From Lucifuga dentata (lineage: Eukaryota > Chordata > Actinopteri > Ophidiiformes > Bythitidae), in assembly GCA_014773175.1 (NCBI GenBank), contig VXCM01000067.1, forward strand, positions 126,524 through 190,523: a stretch of DNA of 64,000 nucleotides. Reading direction: 5' to 3'. The notes beneath the pieces are model-generated. The model did not search any database and had not been told where the DNA came from. It worked only from the letters and a program-made list of their open reading frames with translations. Positions 1-11,775 of this stretch are shown piece after piece. A program made the position numbers and the translations under genes. How positions within the stretch are numbered: position 1 is the first letter of the stretch; each line of letters opens with the position of its first letter.

Positions 1-216
1 GGGGTGGGTTAGAGCAGGCAGACATCTTTGAAATAACACAGTACCAGCTTTGCTTTCATCAAACATGCTGGAGTCCAGCCGCATTAGCCCAAACACATCC
101 TCCATTATCGCTTCAATCTCGCTCTGCAAGATATCGCCTCTTCTCTGAAAGCTGCTCTCAGATTTGTAGTTTCCTCGGACACATCGCACATTTTGCCGAA
201 TGGAAATATCAGGCTT
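1..216 (-). other. possible coding exon at left edge, unassigned
   Basis: Reading the minus strand from about 216 down to base 1 gives one uninterrupted frame of about 71 codons that runs off the window. It contains a plausible soluble-protein stretch, GDILQSEIEAIMEDVFG, followed by LMRLDSSMFDESKAG. There is a stop just upstream in that frame and an AG before the CCT codon near 213 that could be a splice acceptor. I do not recognise the family and see no start codon or clear donor. An open frame of this length can occur by chance; only the amino-acid composition argues for coding. If real, it would be part of a divergently oriented neighbour of col11a1. Confidence 0.2.
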
Positions 217-737
217 TTAATTGGCAAGCAGCACCCACCAAGCAGCACCTCGACGCGCTCGCCGTATGATGAACATCCTCCGTAAACAATCTGTAGGACA
301 GATGTCTGTCTGAGGCATGGGAGGTAACATCACAGCTCTGAAATCATCTCTTTAAGCAGTCTTATTCTTTCCCCCATGAAAAAATAGAAACTAGTCTTTA
401 AAGGCAGGAACGCCATGCTGTTGGTCTCCAGCGTATACTTAAAGAGCATGTGAAATAATTACAGGTTGTATAGTTGGTACTTAGAGGGGAGAGGTTGGCT
501 GTAAATGTCGACCTGATCTCAGGCTAATGAGTGTTCGTACACACATCCTTAGTGCTCGGGGTTTGTTCTCTGTAGGCTTCATTTGTTTTTAGTCGTAAAC
601 TCTGTAGTCCTACGGTTGCCAAATCTCTCCAGCTTCCTGTCTTCAGCAGGCTGACATCACATGTTCACTGCCATAACAGTAACCGGGTATTACTTCTGGC
701 ATAGACACACGTGTACTGGGAGATGGTACATCAAACA
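217..737. other. intergenic, no feature seen
   Basis: Mixed-composition upstream DNA. I see no convincing open frame, RNA gene or repeat in it. Confidence 0.5.
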
Positions 738-1472
738 TACTGTACATACTCGAGCATAAGCCGATCTCATGTTTAAGCTGACCCCCTGATTTTGACCTGT
801 AAAATTAGATTTTTAAAGAAATCCGTATATAAGCCAACCTCCTGATGTTGTTCCATCAATTTATTTGTTTAGCATATTACCTGTTTTTCTGGCTATTGTC
901 ATAGTATTCCTAGCTGATTACCGTAACTGACATTAGCTGACATTAACTTTTCTGGAGCTCCTCTTCCTTGTCTGAATCGCCAAACAATCCTGCTGTATGT
1001 AACATGTCTTGAAACCAGCCTCATACGATGCTCTTGTCCTCTTCTGAGTCTGTGTAGTTTCCATTGTGTGTTGTATCTTATCTCAAGCTTCTTGCTAATA
1101 AAGCACAAAACATGTTGAACGAATGAGACTACCAAATAACGGTACCATACCGATGTATGAAATGGCACTTTTATAAGGTTGTCTCTGATTGGTCAAAGAC
1201 AAAAGAATGGGCCAATAACAACAGCGCTTACAGGCCGTTGCAAATGGCCGCCACAAAATGTGCTGGATAAGATGTTTTGTTGGGAAATATTTCATTCTAA
1301 GGTATGATTTAAACTACTTTCCATGGGTAGTGGTAATGGGTAGTATTTCCTTCTCTGGGATCAAATTTTCAAATTTGATCCCAAATTTCTCGTGTGTAAG
1401 CCGACNCCCCCCCCCCCCCCCGATTTGCTTTGTGAAATTTGAAACTTGGCTTATGCTCGAGTATATACGGTA
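738..1472. mobile_element. TA-flanked inverted-repeat DNA element (mariner-like MITE)
   Basis: The left end starts TA then CTGTACATACTCGAGCATAA (738-759). The reverse complement of the right end starts TA then CCGTATATACTCGAGCATAA. The two ends are inverted repeats of about 27 bp with few mismatches, bounded by TA dinucleotides that look like a target duplication. The motif ATAAGCCGA recurs in diverged form near 757, 832 and 1396. A perfect 12-bp-arm palindrome sits at 1357-1382, and a single N in a C run (1406) marks an assembly scar. There is no transposase frame, so it would be non-autonomous. The TA duplication points to Tc1/mariner-type mobilisation; this assignment is inference. Confidence 0.65.
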
Positions 1473-3078
1473 GTTCTGGTTCTCGAACCAGTTTGATTCG
1501 GTATCCGTGGAACCGAGGCATATCTAATGAACCAGCCTGCATTTCCATTAATTTGTAGTTGAACCATTACATCACCATCAATCCATTCAAAGTATTTGCT
1601 TTAATCCACTTGAGTTACATGAATCAACTATGGATGTTACCAGACCCTGAACACATTTTGTTATTTCACAGAATAATACACGCCCATTTACAATATTGTC
1701 ATGTCAGAAGAAATGACTAATAATCGTGACTTTAGTCATAAAAAGAATTTCAGGTTTTTTGTTTCTTTTAAATCCCTAACAGCCCACGTGTTAGCCACAA
1801 AAACTCAATGTTCAAACATGAATATTCCATCATATATTCTACTTGACATAGAACACCACAGGAAGCAAGACGTCCATGTACTTGTAACTGATTGTGAATT
1901 GATGACCAGCGTTTTGGGATATCCTCCTCTGTAATTCTTCAACATTTAATTTCCTTTATGCCTGTCAGCTCTGAACCCGCAGTGTATTAATTAAGAAACA
2001 ATGCCGTCTTTCTCAAAGAGACAGAGGGAGGGATGAGGGAACAGAGAGAAAGAGAGAGACGGGAGGGGTGGAGTCATAAAGTAATGCTCCATATTGTAAT
2101 ACACTTAACCCAGTTTTTCTTTGAAAAAATTATGAAACCCTGTTTCTTGAAAGTAGAATGTACTACACTGATAACATCAAATATTTAGGTAACAAATCAC
2201 TCAATATTCAGTTTTCATTCATTCATTTATTTCAAAATGGATACTGCTTAACCCCTTTAAGTGTAATTATGTGATATTTTATATTTTATATAGTTTATAC
2301 TGGCAATAGGTTTTATGGTGGTAATAATATAAATATTTATAATGCTGAGCATTTGTTAGAAACACTTGGTGTGTACCAAATGGGTGGAGGTGATAGCTAG
2401 TGTTCACCATCAAACCCCACCCAGTTGTGAATCATCAAAAATAAATCACCATCGATTTTTGGCAAGCTTTGATTAACACAGTATCAATAATATCAACTCA
2501 TAAGCTTCATATTAAGGCAACTATGACTGTTCTGATTGCTCTTATTTTCCTCCACCTTGTCCTCATTTTTCTATTTTTCCCTAGAATACATTGAAATGTA
2601 CTGTACACACATACAAATGCACAAACCAGCACCATAAAGTTGGCTGGTGTGGGTATATGAGAATGAACGTAGACACAGAGGCCCTGCAGAATAGCCAGGA
2701 AGTTCATTTTGGAGGACTTCCATGAGACATTCTGGAATTATCCGCCTCCAGCCAAATCAAATTAGAGCCTCCGGAGTTGTGAGAGATCACAGCTGAATGA
2801 GAATCATGCTGTCCAACCCGTCCCTGGGTGTCTATTTTTGTCAGTTACCTGCTCATCCTAAAACTCATCACAGTCCACTGAGGACCATCACACACCATAA
2901 AGACTGCTTTTATCTACTAGATGTAATGGTACATTGCCAACACTAGGGGGCTCTCTGGGGATTTATGAGATTCAAAAGCTCAGCAAAGGAATAGCAATCA
3001 GAAAAGCCTTGGTTACAAATTAAATATTAACTCATCAAGCAGGGGGAGGGCGAGTAACCAAGTCTACATCCAGTGACT
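1473..3078. other. intergenic, no gene seen
   Basis: AT-rich upstream DNA with a purine-rich patch near 2018-2072 (GAGA-type) and AT-rich tracts near 2270-2345. Short open frames on both strands have no coding character. Confidence 0.5.
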
Positions 3079-3136
3079 CTCTCTCTCTCTCCACCCCCCC
3101 CCCCNCCCCCCCCCCTCTCTCTTTCTTTCTCTGCTC
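3078..3136. repeat. CT/C low-complexity tract with N scar
   Basis: A (CT)n run followed by a C homopolymer interrupted by a single N at 3105, then CT/TTTC again. Length across the N is unreliable. Confidence 0.85.
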
Positions 3137-4089
3137 CTCCTCGTGACCCCCAGCTCTACCCCACGTATCACAGCTAATAAAACTATCATCCTTCTATTTG
3201 TTTTCTGTAGAAAAGGTCCTCGCAACAAAAAAGCAAAAATAAGAAGTTGCTGGCTGCACGACAACCCCAATAAAGCTGCAACGGGATGTGCCAAAACCTA
3301 AATCACTCACTCAAAGTAACATCAAATTTGAACTTTATTAAAGCCTTTATAGGAGTCAAACTCATCGCCCAACACTTTCACACAGGCTTTTGTCAGTCGT
3401 GTGAACTTTCGCAGTTTGTATCACAAATCAGGCTTCAGTTTAAAAGAATTTACGTGTTGTTAGAGTGCTGAACGCTGCAATAAAATGCATCTGTCACTCA
3501 GTCATATTTGCTTCTTTATTGAGTGTGATCAGGCTTATGCCAAATGTCTGGAGCCAAACCTAAGCCCAGACCATTATTAAGTGTGTGTAACATATATCTG
3601 GAGCTTGTCTGACAAAACCACCCAGCATTGAGAAATGCGTGTAACAGCAGTTTGTGTAACTCAGCAGCAGCCATAAGGCAGCAAAGTGCCATCATGCCTT
3701 CAATTACAGAGACATGATTAAGGGCGGAGCGAGCCACTTGTCACATTTATCAAGTGAAAGCCTGAAGAACACGATTACGATTCATTTCTTTTTTTCCAGA
3801 ATGAACTATGCGCTCTCCTTTAAGTTGTCTGTACAAATGGTTTGGTCCTCACTCCTCTCCTTTCTCTTTCTCAAAGCTTATTTTAGTCTTCTCTCCTCCG
3901 TCTTTTCTTAGATGCTAAACAACGTGCCCACATTTCTCACCCACTTACATCTAAACAGGAAATTTGAAAATATAGCCTCTAACTTTGTGTGTGTGCGTGC
4001 GTGCATGCACACGTGTGGTGTGCGTATAGTGTATGGGTGTGCATTTTCTTCACAGTTTATGCATATATGTGATTTTCGACGTTATATTT

Positions 4090-4255
4090 GTTCCAAGGTA
4101 TCAATTTGGGGAGCTCGGCTGGCCTTGCTGGCCAGTAATAAACTTCTATTCCAGTGCTCGCCTTGCAGTGGCGTTCACCACAGGCAACCATGTGGCCGGC
4201 CGCCCGTGCCGCCACAAGCTGAGCCATACATTTGATTTCTGAGCCACCAGCCATT
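4090..4255. promoter_or_regulatory. GC-richer upstream block, possible conserved element
   Basis: A locally GC-rich segment in AT-rich surroundings, with self-complementary motifs GGCCTTGCTGGCC (4121-4133) and TGGCCGGCCGCC. It contains overlapping short open frames on both strands but no splice-site-bounded exon I can defend. It lies about 10.5 kb upstream of the col11a1 start. Calling it regulatory is a guess based on composition only. Confidence 0.2.
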
Positions 4256-4689
4256 TACTACCAGACACAGGAACATAAAGTGCATTCAGCCTCTAGACGT
4301 CAGGTTTCAAGCTAGCTTTGAGTTTCAAAAGCAAATTTAGGGGGCGTTTTAAATCTAATAAGCTAATGTAATATTCCTGTATAATCACATGACAAATCCT
4401 CATATTTTAGCAACTGTAGTTTTATGGTTATGCTAGCTTATACTGGTCACCAAATGGACATAGCACTCTTCTTTTGTTTATTTTAATGGTGAAATGCTTA
4501 TGTTATCTCTGAAGTCGCTCCTATATGTCATTTCATGTATTTTATTTTTTATTAGATTTATTTTGAAGCACAAAAACATTTAAAAAAAAAAACCATTAAT
4601 CTGAGTTTGTACCAGATTTAGCTGCTAGCTGCTGAACTTATTCAGTGGAAGTTCACTGAGCACTCAATGCTCTTTCGCAGAAACGCCAT

Positions 4690-4850
4690 GCTCACTCACA
4701 CACACTCTCACACACACTCACACCCGGTACAACCACAGACTTCTCCACTGGCCACTGGAGCAGCTGGGGGTTTGGTACTTTGCTCAAGGGCACCTCAGCT
4801 TATCCCAGCACTCACTGGGTGAAAGGAAGGGCACCCTGCACGTTGTTAAT
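4690..4850. repeat. probable interspersed repeat fragment
   Basis: A CA-rich start is followed by text with the shape 'gagcagctgggggtttggta...ttgctcaagggcacctcagc'. I recognise this as a phrase recurring at many places in teleost genomes. I cannot name its family or define its ends. Confidence 0.4.
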
Positions 4851-5297
4851 CTATTATTGAGCTTTAAAAGGGCTGTCAGCTTTTTAGATATATTAATGCA
4901 CTGTAAGGCTACATTGATATATAATTTTTACCACTGAAGTAACTATACATGAAGTATCTGCTGTGTTGTGTGTTCTTTTATTCTGTATATGTTCAGCTCT
5001 ATATGCGTTTAACATAAAATATCATCGAGGCATTTGTCTATTTTTAAACAGATTATTGTAAAGTATGTCTCCTTAGACGGGCTCCTCCCTCAGAATTCAC
5101 AGAACTGTCATCCCATCCTCCAGGATTTTTGCAAAGATGTTATATACAGCTGACAGGATAAATGAAACGTACAGGAAAAAATGCTACCTGAATCATGGCG
5201 AAAGCAAAGCTGTCTTTGGAAACAATGACACTCCTATTGGGAGAAATGATTCCACATGCGGGAATGTGTTCTCACTCTGGCTAAATGATTCCAGACA

Positions 5298-5422
5298 TGC
5301 TCCTCTCCTATCGAGTTTATGTGCATGCTTGCACACATGCATGCCCCCCCCCGCCCAAANTGCTCCTCTCCTATCGAGTTTATGTGCATGCTTGCACACA
5401 TGCATGCCCCCCCCCGCCCAAA
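5298..5422. repeat. exact 62-nt duplication either side of a single N
   Basis: Bases 5298-5359 and 5361-5422 are identical over 62 nt and are separated only by the N at 5360. This is what an unmerged contig overlap looks like, so one copy is probably artificial. The open frames crossing it (for example 5137-5508) should be disregarded. Confidence 0.9.
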
Positions 5423-6111
5423 CCCCTACACACATAGTACATACACAATCACACACTCAAACTTTAACTTTAAGCCGTCAGCGCTCCACTGATCTGCAGC
5501 AGCCTTGACGTTTTGTTGCAGCATCACTTGTCAGTGAGTTGTTATTACATTATGCTGTGAGGAGACCAAACGATGCTAAGATAAAACACAGCTGCTCAGT
5601 CGCCTCTACATTTGATTCTTACTCATAGAAGCGTTGCACCTCCGCTGGAAAAGGCAATGGATCAACGTCAGTCAAAAATGTTCATAATGGTCCTTAATAT
5701 TATTGCAGGTCCACCCAGCAGCTTTCTTTCCTCACAGCCAAGATTCAGAATTATTTGACAGCCAGATGGTGAAGGTGGAACTTTCTGCTCTTGTTTCCAC
5801 CGCCTGAAGTCTCTCAAAAACAGTGTTAGGTGAAACACACCTCTTGTACTAACGGCAAAGCAGAAGCAGTTACAGTATCGATGTGGGATCTTATTAAGAG
5901 GAGACACATGAACATTTTCTCATTATTGTATATTATTAACAAACTGTATACTTTTTTTTTATCCTTATTGTTATTTTATATGTGGAAATTGCCAAATCAA
6001 AAAAAAAAAAAANAAAAAAAAAAAAAAAAGAATACAACATATGATAATGAAAAAGAAGTTGTCTTTGCATAGACTAATGGAAAACTCATGTGCCTCATAT
6101 GCACCCCCCAT

Positions 6112-6149
<38 letters not shown>

Positions 6150-7499
6150 CCTNCCCCCCTCCCCGGCTTGTGATTGGTTGACTGGGGAAGAGTCTGTGGA
6201 GGGACGCATAGGCACCGCAACTTACCGGCATGATGGAAACAAAGCTGGAGCCAGCTGGTGGGTCTCTGTAACCCAAACCACCATGTTGGAAATCATCCAA
6301 CCCGTACTTTGTGGGAGGTGATGAACATGGAAAATAGAGAGCTACTGCTGCTACTGCTCTTACCTTTCCTATTGTAAATGTCAGCTGAAATGGTGTTAAT
6401 ATTCTGGTTGCAGCAAACGGGAGCTGGTAGAATTGATGGTACTTCACTAAAGCAAAGCATTGTTAGTGTCATCAGTGAAAGCTTTGGTCAGGGCCTCATT
6501 ATAAGTGGAACAAAATATTCCCCATGCTGTGGGTGATATGATTTCAGTACATTATAATCTACATTATGTGATTTTCCAAAACGGCAGCCACAGTTTCTCT
6601 TTGGTCTTCCTTAGGAGCACACAGGCATAATCAACGAATTAAACTAATCTGGTTTTGCGTTTTGAACACTTTTTAATCATGACGTTGTCTCATGTCCACA
6701 ATTCTCTTCCTATGTGAACCTGGAGATTTTTGTCTTGATGGTTCTCTGTGTTTTATCATTTTCACCAGGATCTCTAAGAGGCTTTGTTTGCTTTGACAGA
6801 GTTTATCCAAATAAGTAAAACCAACATAACACAAACGCTAATCAACTGATTATAGCAACAATAAAACCACTGCCAGTATCAAATGCAAGTATTATTTTAG
6901 CAACTTTATCCTCAAGCTGCAATAATTTCCTCGCACAGCTAGAGTTGGATGATGGTTCTAGGTGTAATTAAGCAGAAAACAGTGTGATCTAGAGAGTGAT
7001 TAGAAGCCAAATCACATTGTTAAATTCCTCATACCTCACGGACCTTCAGATGCCAGCTCCAAGCCTTGGCTTCCACTGCAGCCCACATTTGCTTTATTTT
7101 ACTTGTATTCATGTGTATCAAACATGAAATCAATGGCAAATCAAGTAAATGAAAATACCAAAGTGAAGTGTAAAAGCAGTAGTTTGGTCTGTGAGATCTG
7201 CAGCCAAGATGAAATACCACAAAGAGCTCATATTTTATTTTATTTTATTTTATTTTTAATTTTTATTTTTTTATTTATTTATTTTTGTCGCTATATTTTA
7301 TTTTTTGTCACTTACATTCTTTTTTGGCCAGTTTAGCTTCTGTACATTTGGGTAAGGGTAGATGTGTACACTGATCAAGTGAACACATCTACCCTAATTT
7401 ATTTGTTTATTGTGTAGTCCGGATTGTGTCCAGTTTGATGCAAATATTAATTTTTTGGTAAAAATATAATTATGTTTTATGCTTTCACCCATATATCTT
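5423..7499. other. intergenic with low-complexity tracts
   Basis: Contains a poly-A run with an N (6000-6029), a CT run ending in C with an N (6113-6162) and T/A-rich (TTTTA)n sequence at about 7230-7300. The longer minus-strand frames here are translations of these tracts. No gene seen. Confidence 0.6.
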
Positions 7500-7855
7500 G
7501 GTTTGGAGGTTCATTTGTTTGTTGGTTTGTTTGTTTCCAGGATTTTTCAAAAAGGTATGAACTTTTTTGGAAGAACTCATTAAATTTTGGTGCTGATCCA
7601 GATATGGGGCAGATCCAGGAATTTTTTTAAATGATTAAACATTGTAAGATATTGTGTTTTATAATTTTTTTTTTGTTTTGTTTTTTTTGTCAGTTTCTTC
7701 AAAATTTATACCCAAATCTCAATGAACAAATCAGACAATTTTTCTCATAATAAATTACCAATAGGTGCATGTTGGTCGGGATCTGGATAAGGATCAAAAA
7801 TGTGTTTGGACTTGCTCAGCCTTGGTGGAGGTTTACACTTCCTTCTAGTTTCTGC
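7500..7855. repeat. degenerate interspersed repeat
   Basis: Reads like an old repeat copy: 'tttccaggatttttcaaaaagg', 'ggtgctgatccagatatgggg', 'gatctggataaggatcaaaa' and an end with 'cttggtggaggtttacac'. I recognise the general pattern as a widespread animal interspersed element ending in a 'ggcggaggt' phrase. Family and exact ends are uncertain. Confidence 0.4.
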
Positions 7856-9799
7856 CATTCAATCACACAACATAAATCATGGCCTTCCACTCATAAGAGA
7901 GGAAGATGACAAGCTAAGGCAGATTTAGTCGGCAGATTTAGATTTTGTCGGCTGATTTAGAAGGACTAGTGGAAGTCAAAAGCTTACTGGTTTCATTCCC
8001 AGCACTGAGTCCAGTTCTCTGTATATGTGTCCATCAACTTCAAAGACAGATACTGAAAATGAGCTAAAATCAGCCAGACGCAGAGATGGATGGAGTGCAT
8101 TATGTGTGGTTTCACCTCATAAACAAGTATATATGTATTAGTGAGGAGCTGTTTTAATGGATGATGGCTGCTGGTTGGAAAATAGTTTCCTTTTGTGAGT
8201 GGAAACCCTGCTTGTATACCAACTTATTAAGATGTCAAAGGGAATATCCCTGCTGGAATAAAAAGCCAGCCAGCAGACATTTTGCTTAGTCACTAACCAG
8301 CAAGCGATGACCAGTAGAAGCCCATCTTCCTGCCTGTGTATCTGGATGGTCCTGAGTTATGGAAAGAATCTGCCTCTGTCTGGACGTCCCGCGAACCCTG
8401 AGACACGCTCACGCTGATTAGAAAAACACAAAACTAAATCTTCTCCGTTCCACAAGCATGCAGAGATTTAACTGATTTGTGGATTTACTGTTCAACTCCT
8501 TAATCTCTGCTTCAGACCCGACTCATTTTAAAAGCTTTCTCTTCATTTGCAAACAAGGACGTTTGAGAGAATTGTCTCATTCTAAACAATCGCTATTGTA
8601 CAAATGTCAAAAGGAAAAGGAATTCTCGAAATAAAAGCTCTTAGGCAGTGCATGAATGATGGCACAGAGATTGATGCAGAACTACAACAAACAAAGAGTA
8701 ATGAAGAACATCCATGGCCTGATACAGCAACCTATCAGCATCTTCCGTGCACAAACCATGTGTCCTATTTTACCAAGATCTCTGCTTTGTCCTGCTCTTT
8801 TTATTTTGTCTCTTGTTTTCTCACATAATTCCTCTCTAAGCCTTCTTTTTTTCCTCTTTTTTTTTTGCAGAATTCTGTCTCTCTTCTTTTGTTGTCTTTC
8901 TCCTCATTCTTTCTATCTTTGATCTTCTTGTTTTTCTGAAGAATCAGAGTCAGTAGTTCCCAAGTGAACTGAGCTGTTTGACATCCTCTCCCTCCCCCAC
9001 ACCCCCAAAAAAAACAATATGACAACAGGACGTGACTTAGCGACAGGCTTTGATTATGATTGATTACAAAATGATTTGAAAATGTCTGAGTTTATAACTC
9101 TTGGGGAATTCAAATCAATGGTAAAGAAACAGTAAATTGGTACCATTGGTCAGTGTTTTGTTTCTAGACTCTGTCAGGATGGTAAAATTGAGACGTATAT
9201 TTTTCTTAGACAAATCCTTTTTATTTGAATTTGAGTGTATTACAAAGTATATGTCTGTGTTGCACTTATTGTTAAAATTTGTACTGCAGGCCAGAGGTTT
9301 GAGGCCACCCCCAGATTTAAAAAAAAAAAAAAAAANTTTAAAAAAAAAAAAAAAAATCATTAACACTTTGTTTTACAATTTATTGCACAGGAAATGACAA
9401 AAATACCTACAATAAATGTAACTAATTAGTTTTGAAGCAGAATTTGTCAACAAGAGCACATTATGTAGCCACTACAGCTTAAAATTCTGGATGATGTGCA
9501 CAAATGACACTTCAAACCGTCTCTAAAAATGCGTGTCGGCCATTTTAAGTGCATGTACGCATAGTTAGCATGAAGTATAAATGAGGCTTAAGAAAGGATT
9601 TTTAATGAAGGCATGACCAGTACTGGCATTCCAGTTGTGTTCCAGCTTCCTTGCCCAAACTCCCTTCCTTATAACATTCTATTCAATAGCTGCTGTCTGC
9701 CTTCTCCCAGATTATTTTGGGATTAACTTGCTGCACAGTCTGGTCATGCTAAATCTGGTGGTGGCCTCAAACTTCTGGCCTGTGCTTACTGTTGAATCT
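7856..9799. other. intergenic, no gene seen
   Basis: AT-rich DNA with a pyrimidine-rich stretch at about 8830-8940 and an N-interrupted poly-A (9319-9357). Short open frames show no recognisable domain. Confidence 0.55.
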
Positions 9800-9935
9800 T
9801 GTTTTTTGTGCTGCAGTCTTGGCCAGGTCTCTCTTGAAAAAGAGATTTTTTTTTTTTTTTTANATTTTTTTTTTTTTTTTAATCTCAATGAGACTCACCT
9901 GGTTAAATAAAGGTTAAATTAAAAAAAATAATAAT
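9800..9935 (+). mobile_element. LINE 3' end fragment (L2/Maui-like)
   Basis: Contains the phrase 'ctgcagtcttggccaggtct', then an AGAGATTTTT/AATCTC inverted core with an N (9863), then 'gagactcacctggttaaata' and 'aaaggttaaatt' with an A-rich tail. I recognise this as the 3' terminus shared by abundant teleost L2-clade LINEs. Only the tail is present, as expected for 5'-truncated insertions. Confidence 0.6.
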
Positions 9936-10349
9936 TGAGCGTTGTCACTGTGTTTGTGAGTCTGTGTGTCAGCCAGGCCTCCTCAGCTTTTACTGCTGAC
10001 GGCTGGAGACGCAGCTCAGAGAGACTTTGGCTCGTGAAATACGAGATGCTTGGGGCATGTTTAGATTGTCACAGACCTCTCCACTTAACTCGCCATAACA
10101 TATTGTTCACTCCTGAGAGGAAAGGCATTCATCATACGGGCTTGACAGGAAACATGGAAATAGGATGGATTCTCCTCATCAGTGTCACTCTTGTGGTGCT
10201 GGTGGAAGTGGACGTGTGCAATTTTGGATCTGCAGATTTGTAACTACACAATGCAAATCAGTCAGGTTTTGATATATAGAGAGATCAATAGATAGATGGA
10301 TAGAAATGGACAGATTTACGGTTGTATACTTATTCCAGCTCATCTTGTA

Positions 10350-11160
10350 AGGCTTGAAACGTTAAAATCATATAATTACGCTGATGATACTTTACGTTTC
10401 TATAGAGTTTGTTGACCCAAATGTATTGAACTTGCTGTCGCTGTGTTTTGCTGACATTAACAAATAAATAAGTGCCAACTTTTTAAAGATAAATGAGGAT
10501 GAAATGGAAACTTTTCATAGGTCCTAAAACTAAGGATGATGTGCTCATTCATAATTAAAGCAATTTAGCTGACCAGATAAAAGTCAAGAGTCAATAAAGT
10601 CAAGAGTCTTGGAGTCATTTTGGATTCTGATTTAAGTTTCAACCCCAAATCAACTCCGTCACCAGAACAGCCTTCTTTCATCTGACGAACATTGACAAAT
10701 GTTTATGTTCCACCACGCCTCCCTTAGATCTTTCTCTGCCAGACTGCTAGATATCCATCTTTCTCCTCAGAGGAAAATTGGGGATGCGGCTTTTGTTAAT
10801 TATGCCCCCAAACTGTGGAAAATTCTACCTCAAAGTAACTCAACGGCCACTTTTAAAAGACCTTTAAAAACACACTTTTTTAAAATCTTGCACACAACTG
10901 GTGTTCTTACTATTTAGATCTTCTACTTCTGTTTAGAAATTTTAATTATCTAATTGTACCATTCATGAAATATTTTGTTTTTATTTATTTTAAGGGTTTA
11001 ATTTGAATTGTGTGCCATTTTGTTCTATTTCTATATTTTCATGGTTTTCTTGAATTTTTTTTTTTTTTTTTTTTTTTTTTGTATGTGTGTAAAGCTTTAA
11101 GCTGTATTGAATTCAGGAATTGTGCTATACAAAAACCATTATTATTATTTATTAAAATCC
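10350..11160 (+). mobile_element. 5'-truncated L2/Rex-type LINE, reverse transcriptase C-terminus
   Basis: Interrupted frames give typical LINE peptides in order: NFLKINEDEMET (thumb region) near 10476, LGVILDSDLSFNP near 10609, then a C-terminal block (10699-10914) with IGDAAFVNYAPKLWKILPQS and TFKRPLKTHFF. This is the conserved 'GD.AF...AP.LWN.LP' ending of L2/CR1-group reverse transcriptases. After it come a poly-T and the 3' signature 'ttgtgctatacaaa' with an ATT-repeat tail near 11131-11155. Frame changes and 5' loss show it is dead. Confidence 0.8.
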
Positions 11161-11439
11161 AGTATCACTGGTGATTTGTAAAGGTTCAGACAAGATGAAG
11201 GCAATTCTACCTTATAAAACCCCCATTCTATTACCCCAACTGTACTGTCATGATCTTAAAACAAAGCTGTTATTCTTAGTTGCTGAGAAGTTGACATTTT
11301 GGAAACACATGGCTTTAATAAGACACTGATTCTGAGTATTTCTTCGTATTACTGACTTTCATAGTCTTCTATCACTGGTACAAGGTACAGAAAAAATTAG
11401 ATGAAATCAGAGAACAATCAATGAAAATCAATAGTTCCA

Positions 11440-11565
11440 GACTTTCATACCATATTCTCAGGTTTCATTGAATATGCTCCGAGTTTCATTCCACATTCTC
11501 AGGTTTCTTTTGATATTCTTAGATTTTATTCTCAGACTTTCACTCCATATTGTCAGATTTGGGTT
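11440..11565. repeat. degenerate ~20-nt minisatellite
   Basis: Six or so imperfect units of about 20-21 nt with the core 'tttcattccatattctcag' (variants ACTTTCATACCATATTCTCA, GTTTCATTCCACATTCTCAG, CTTTCACTCCATATTGTCAG). Too degenerate, and without spacers, to be a CRISPR array. Confidence 0.65.
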
Positions 11566-11744
11566 TTCATTGTTGGTATAAATGGTATCCAGAGAGGCTC
11601 ACCTTATGTGTGTTAGGAAAGGGGGGAGCTGCATTCTACAGAACGCCATAATGTACAGTCCTAATATAATGCTGTTTCATTTCTGTGTACGCTTTTTCTT
11701 TTTTCTCCTTTTTGCACTATATCACTGTAATCTAAGTGATGAAT

Positions 11745-11775
<31 letters not shown>

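Noticed and set aside
5137..5508. 123-codon frame with an internal peptide repeat
   Set aside because: The repeat comes from the artificial 62-nt duplication around the N at 5360.
5971..6447. 158-codon minus-strand frame
   Set aside because: It crosses two N scars and translates poly-A and CT tracts.
11440..11565. Repeat array as a CRISPR
   Set aside because: Units are degenerate, lack spacers, and the context is a vertebrate genome.
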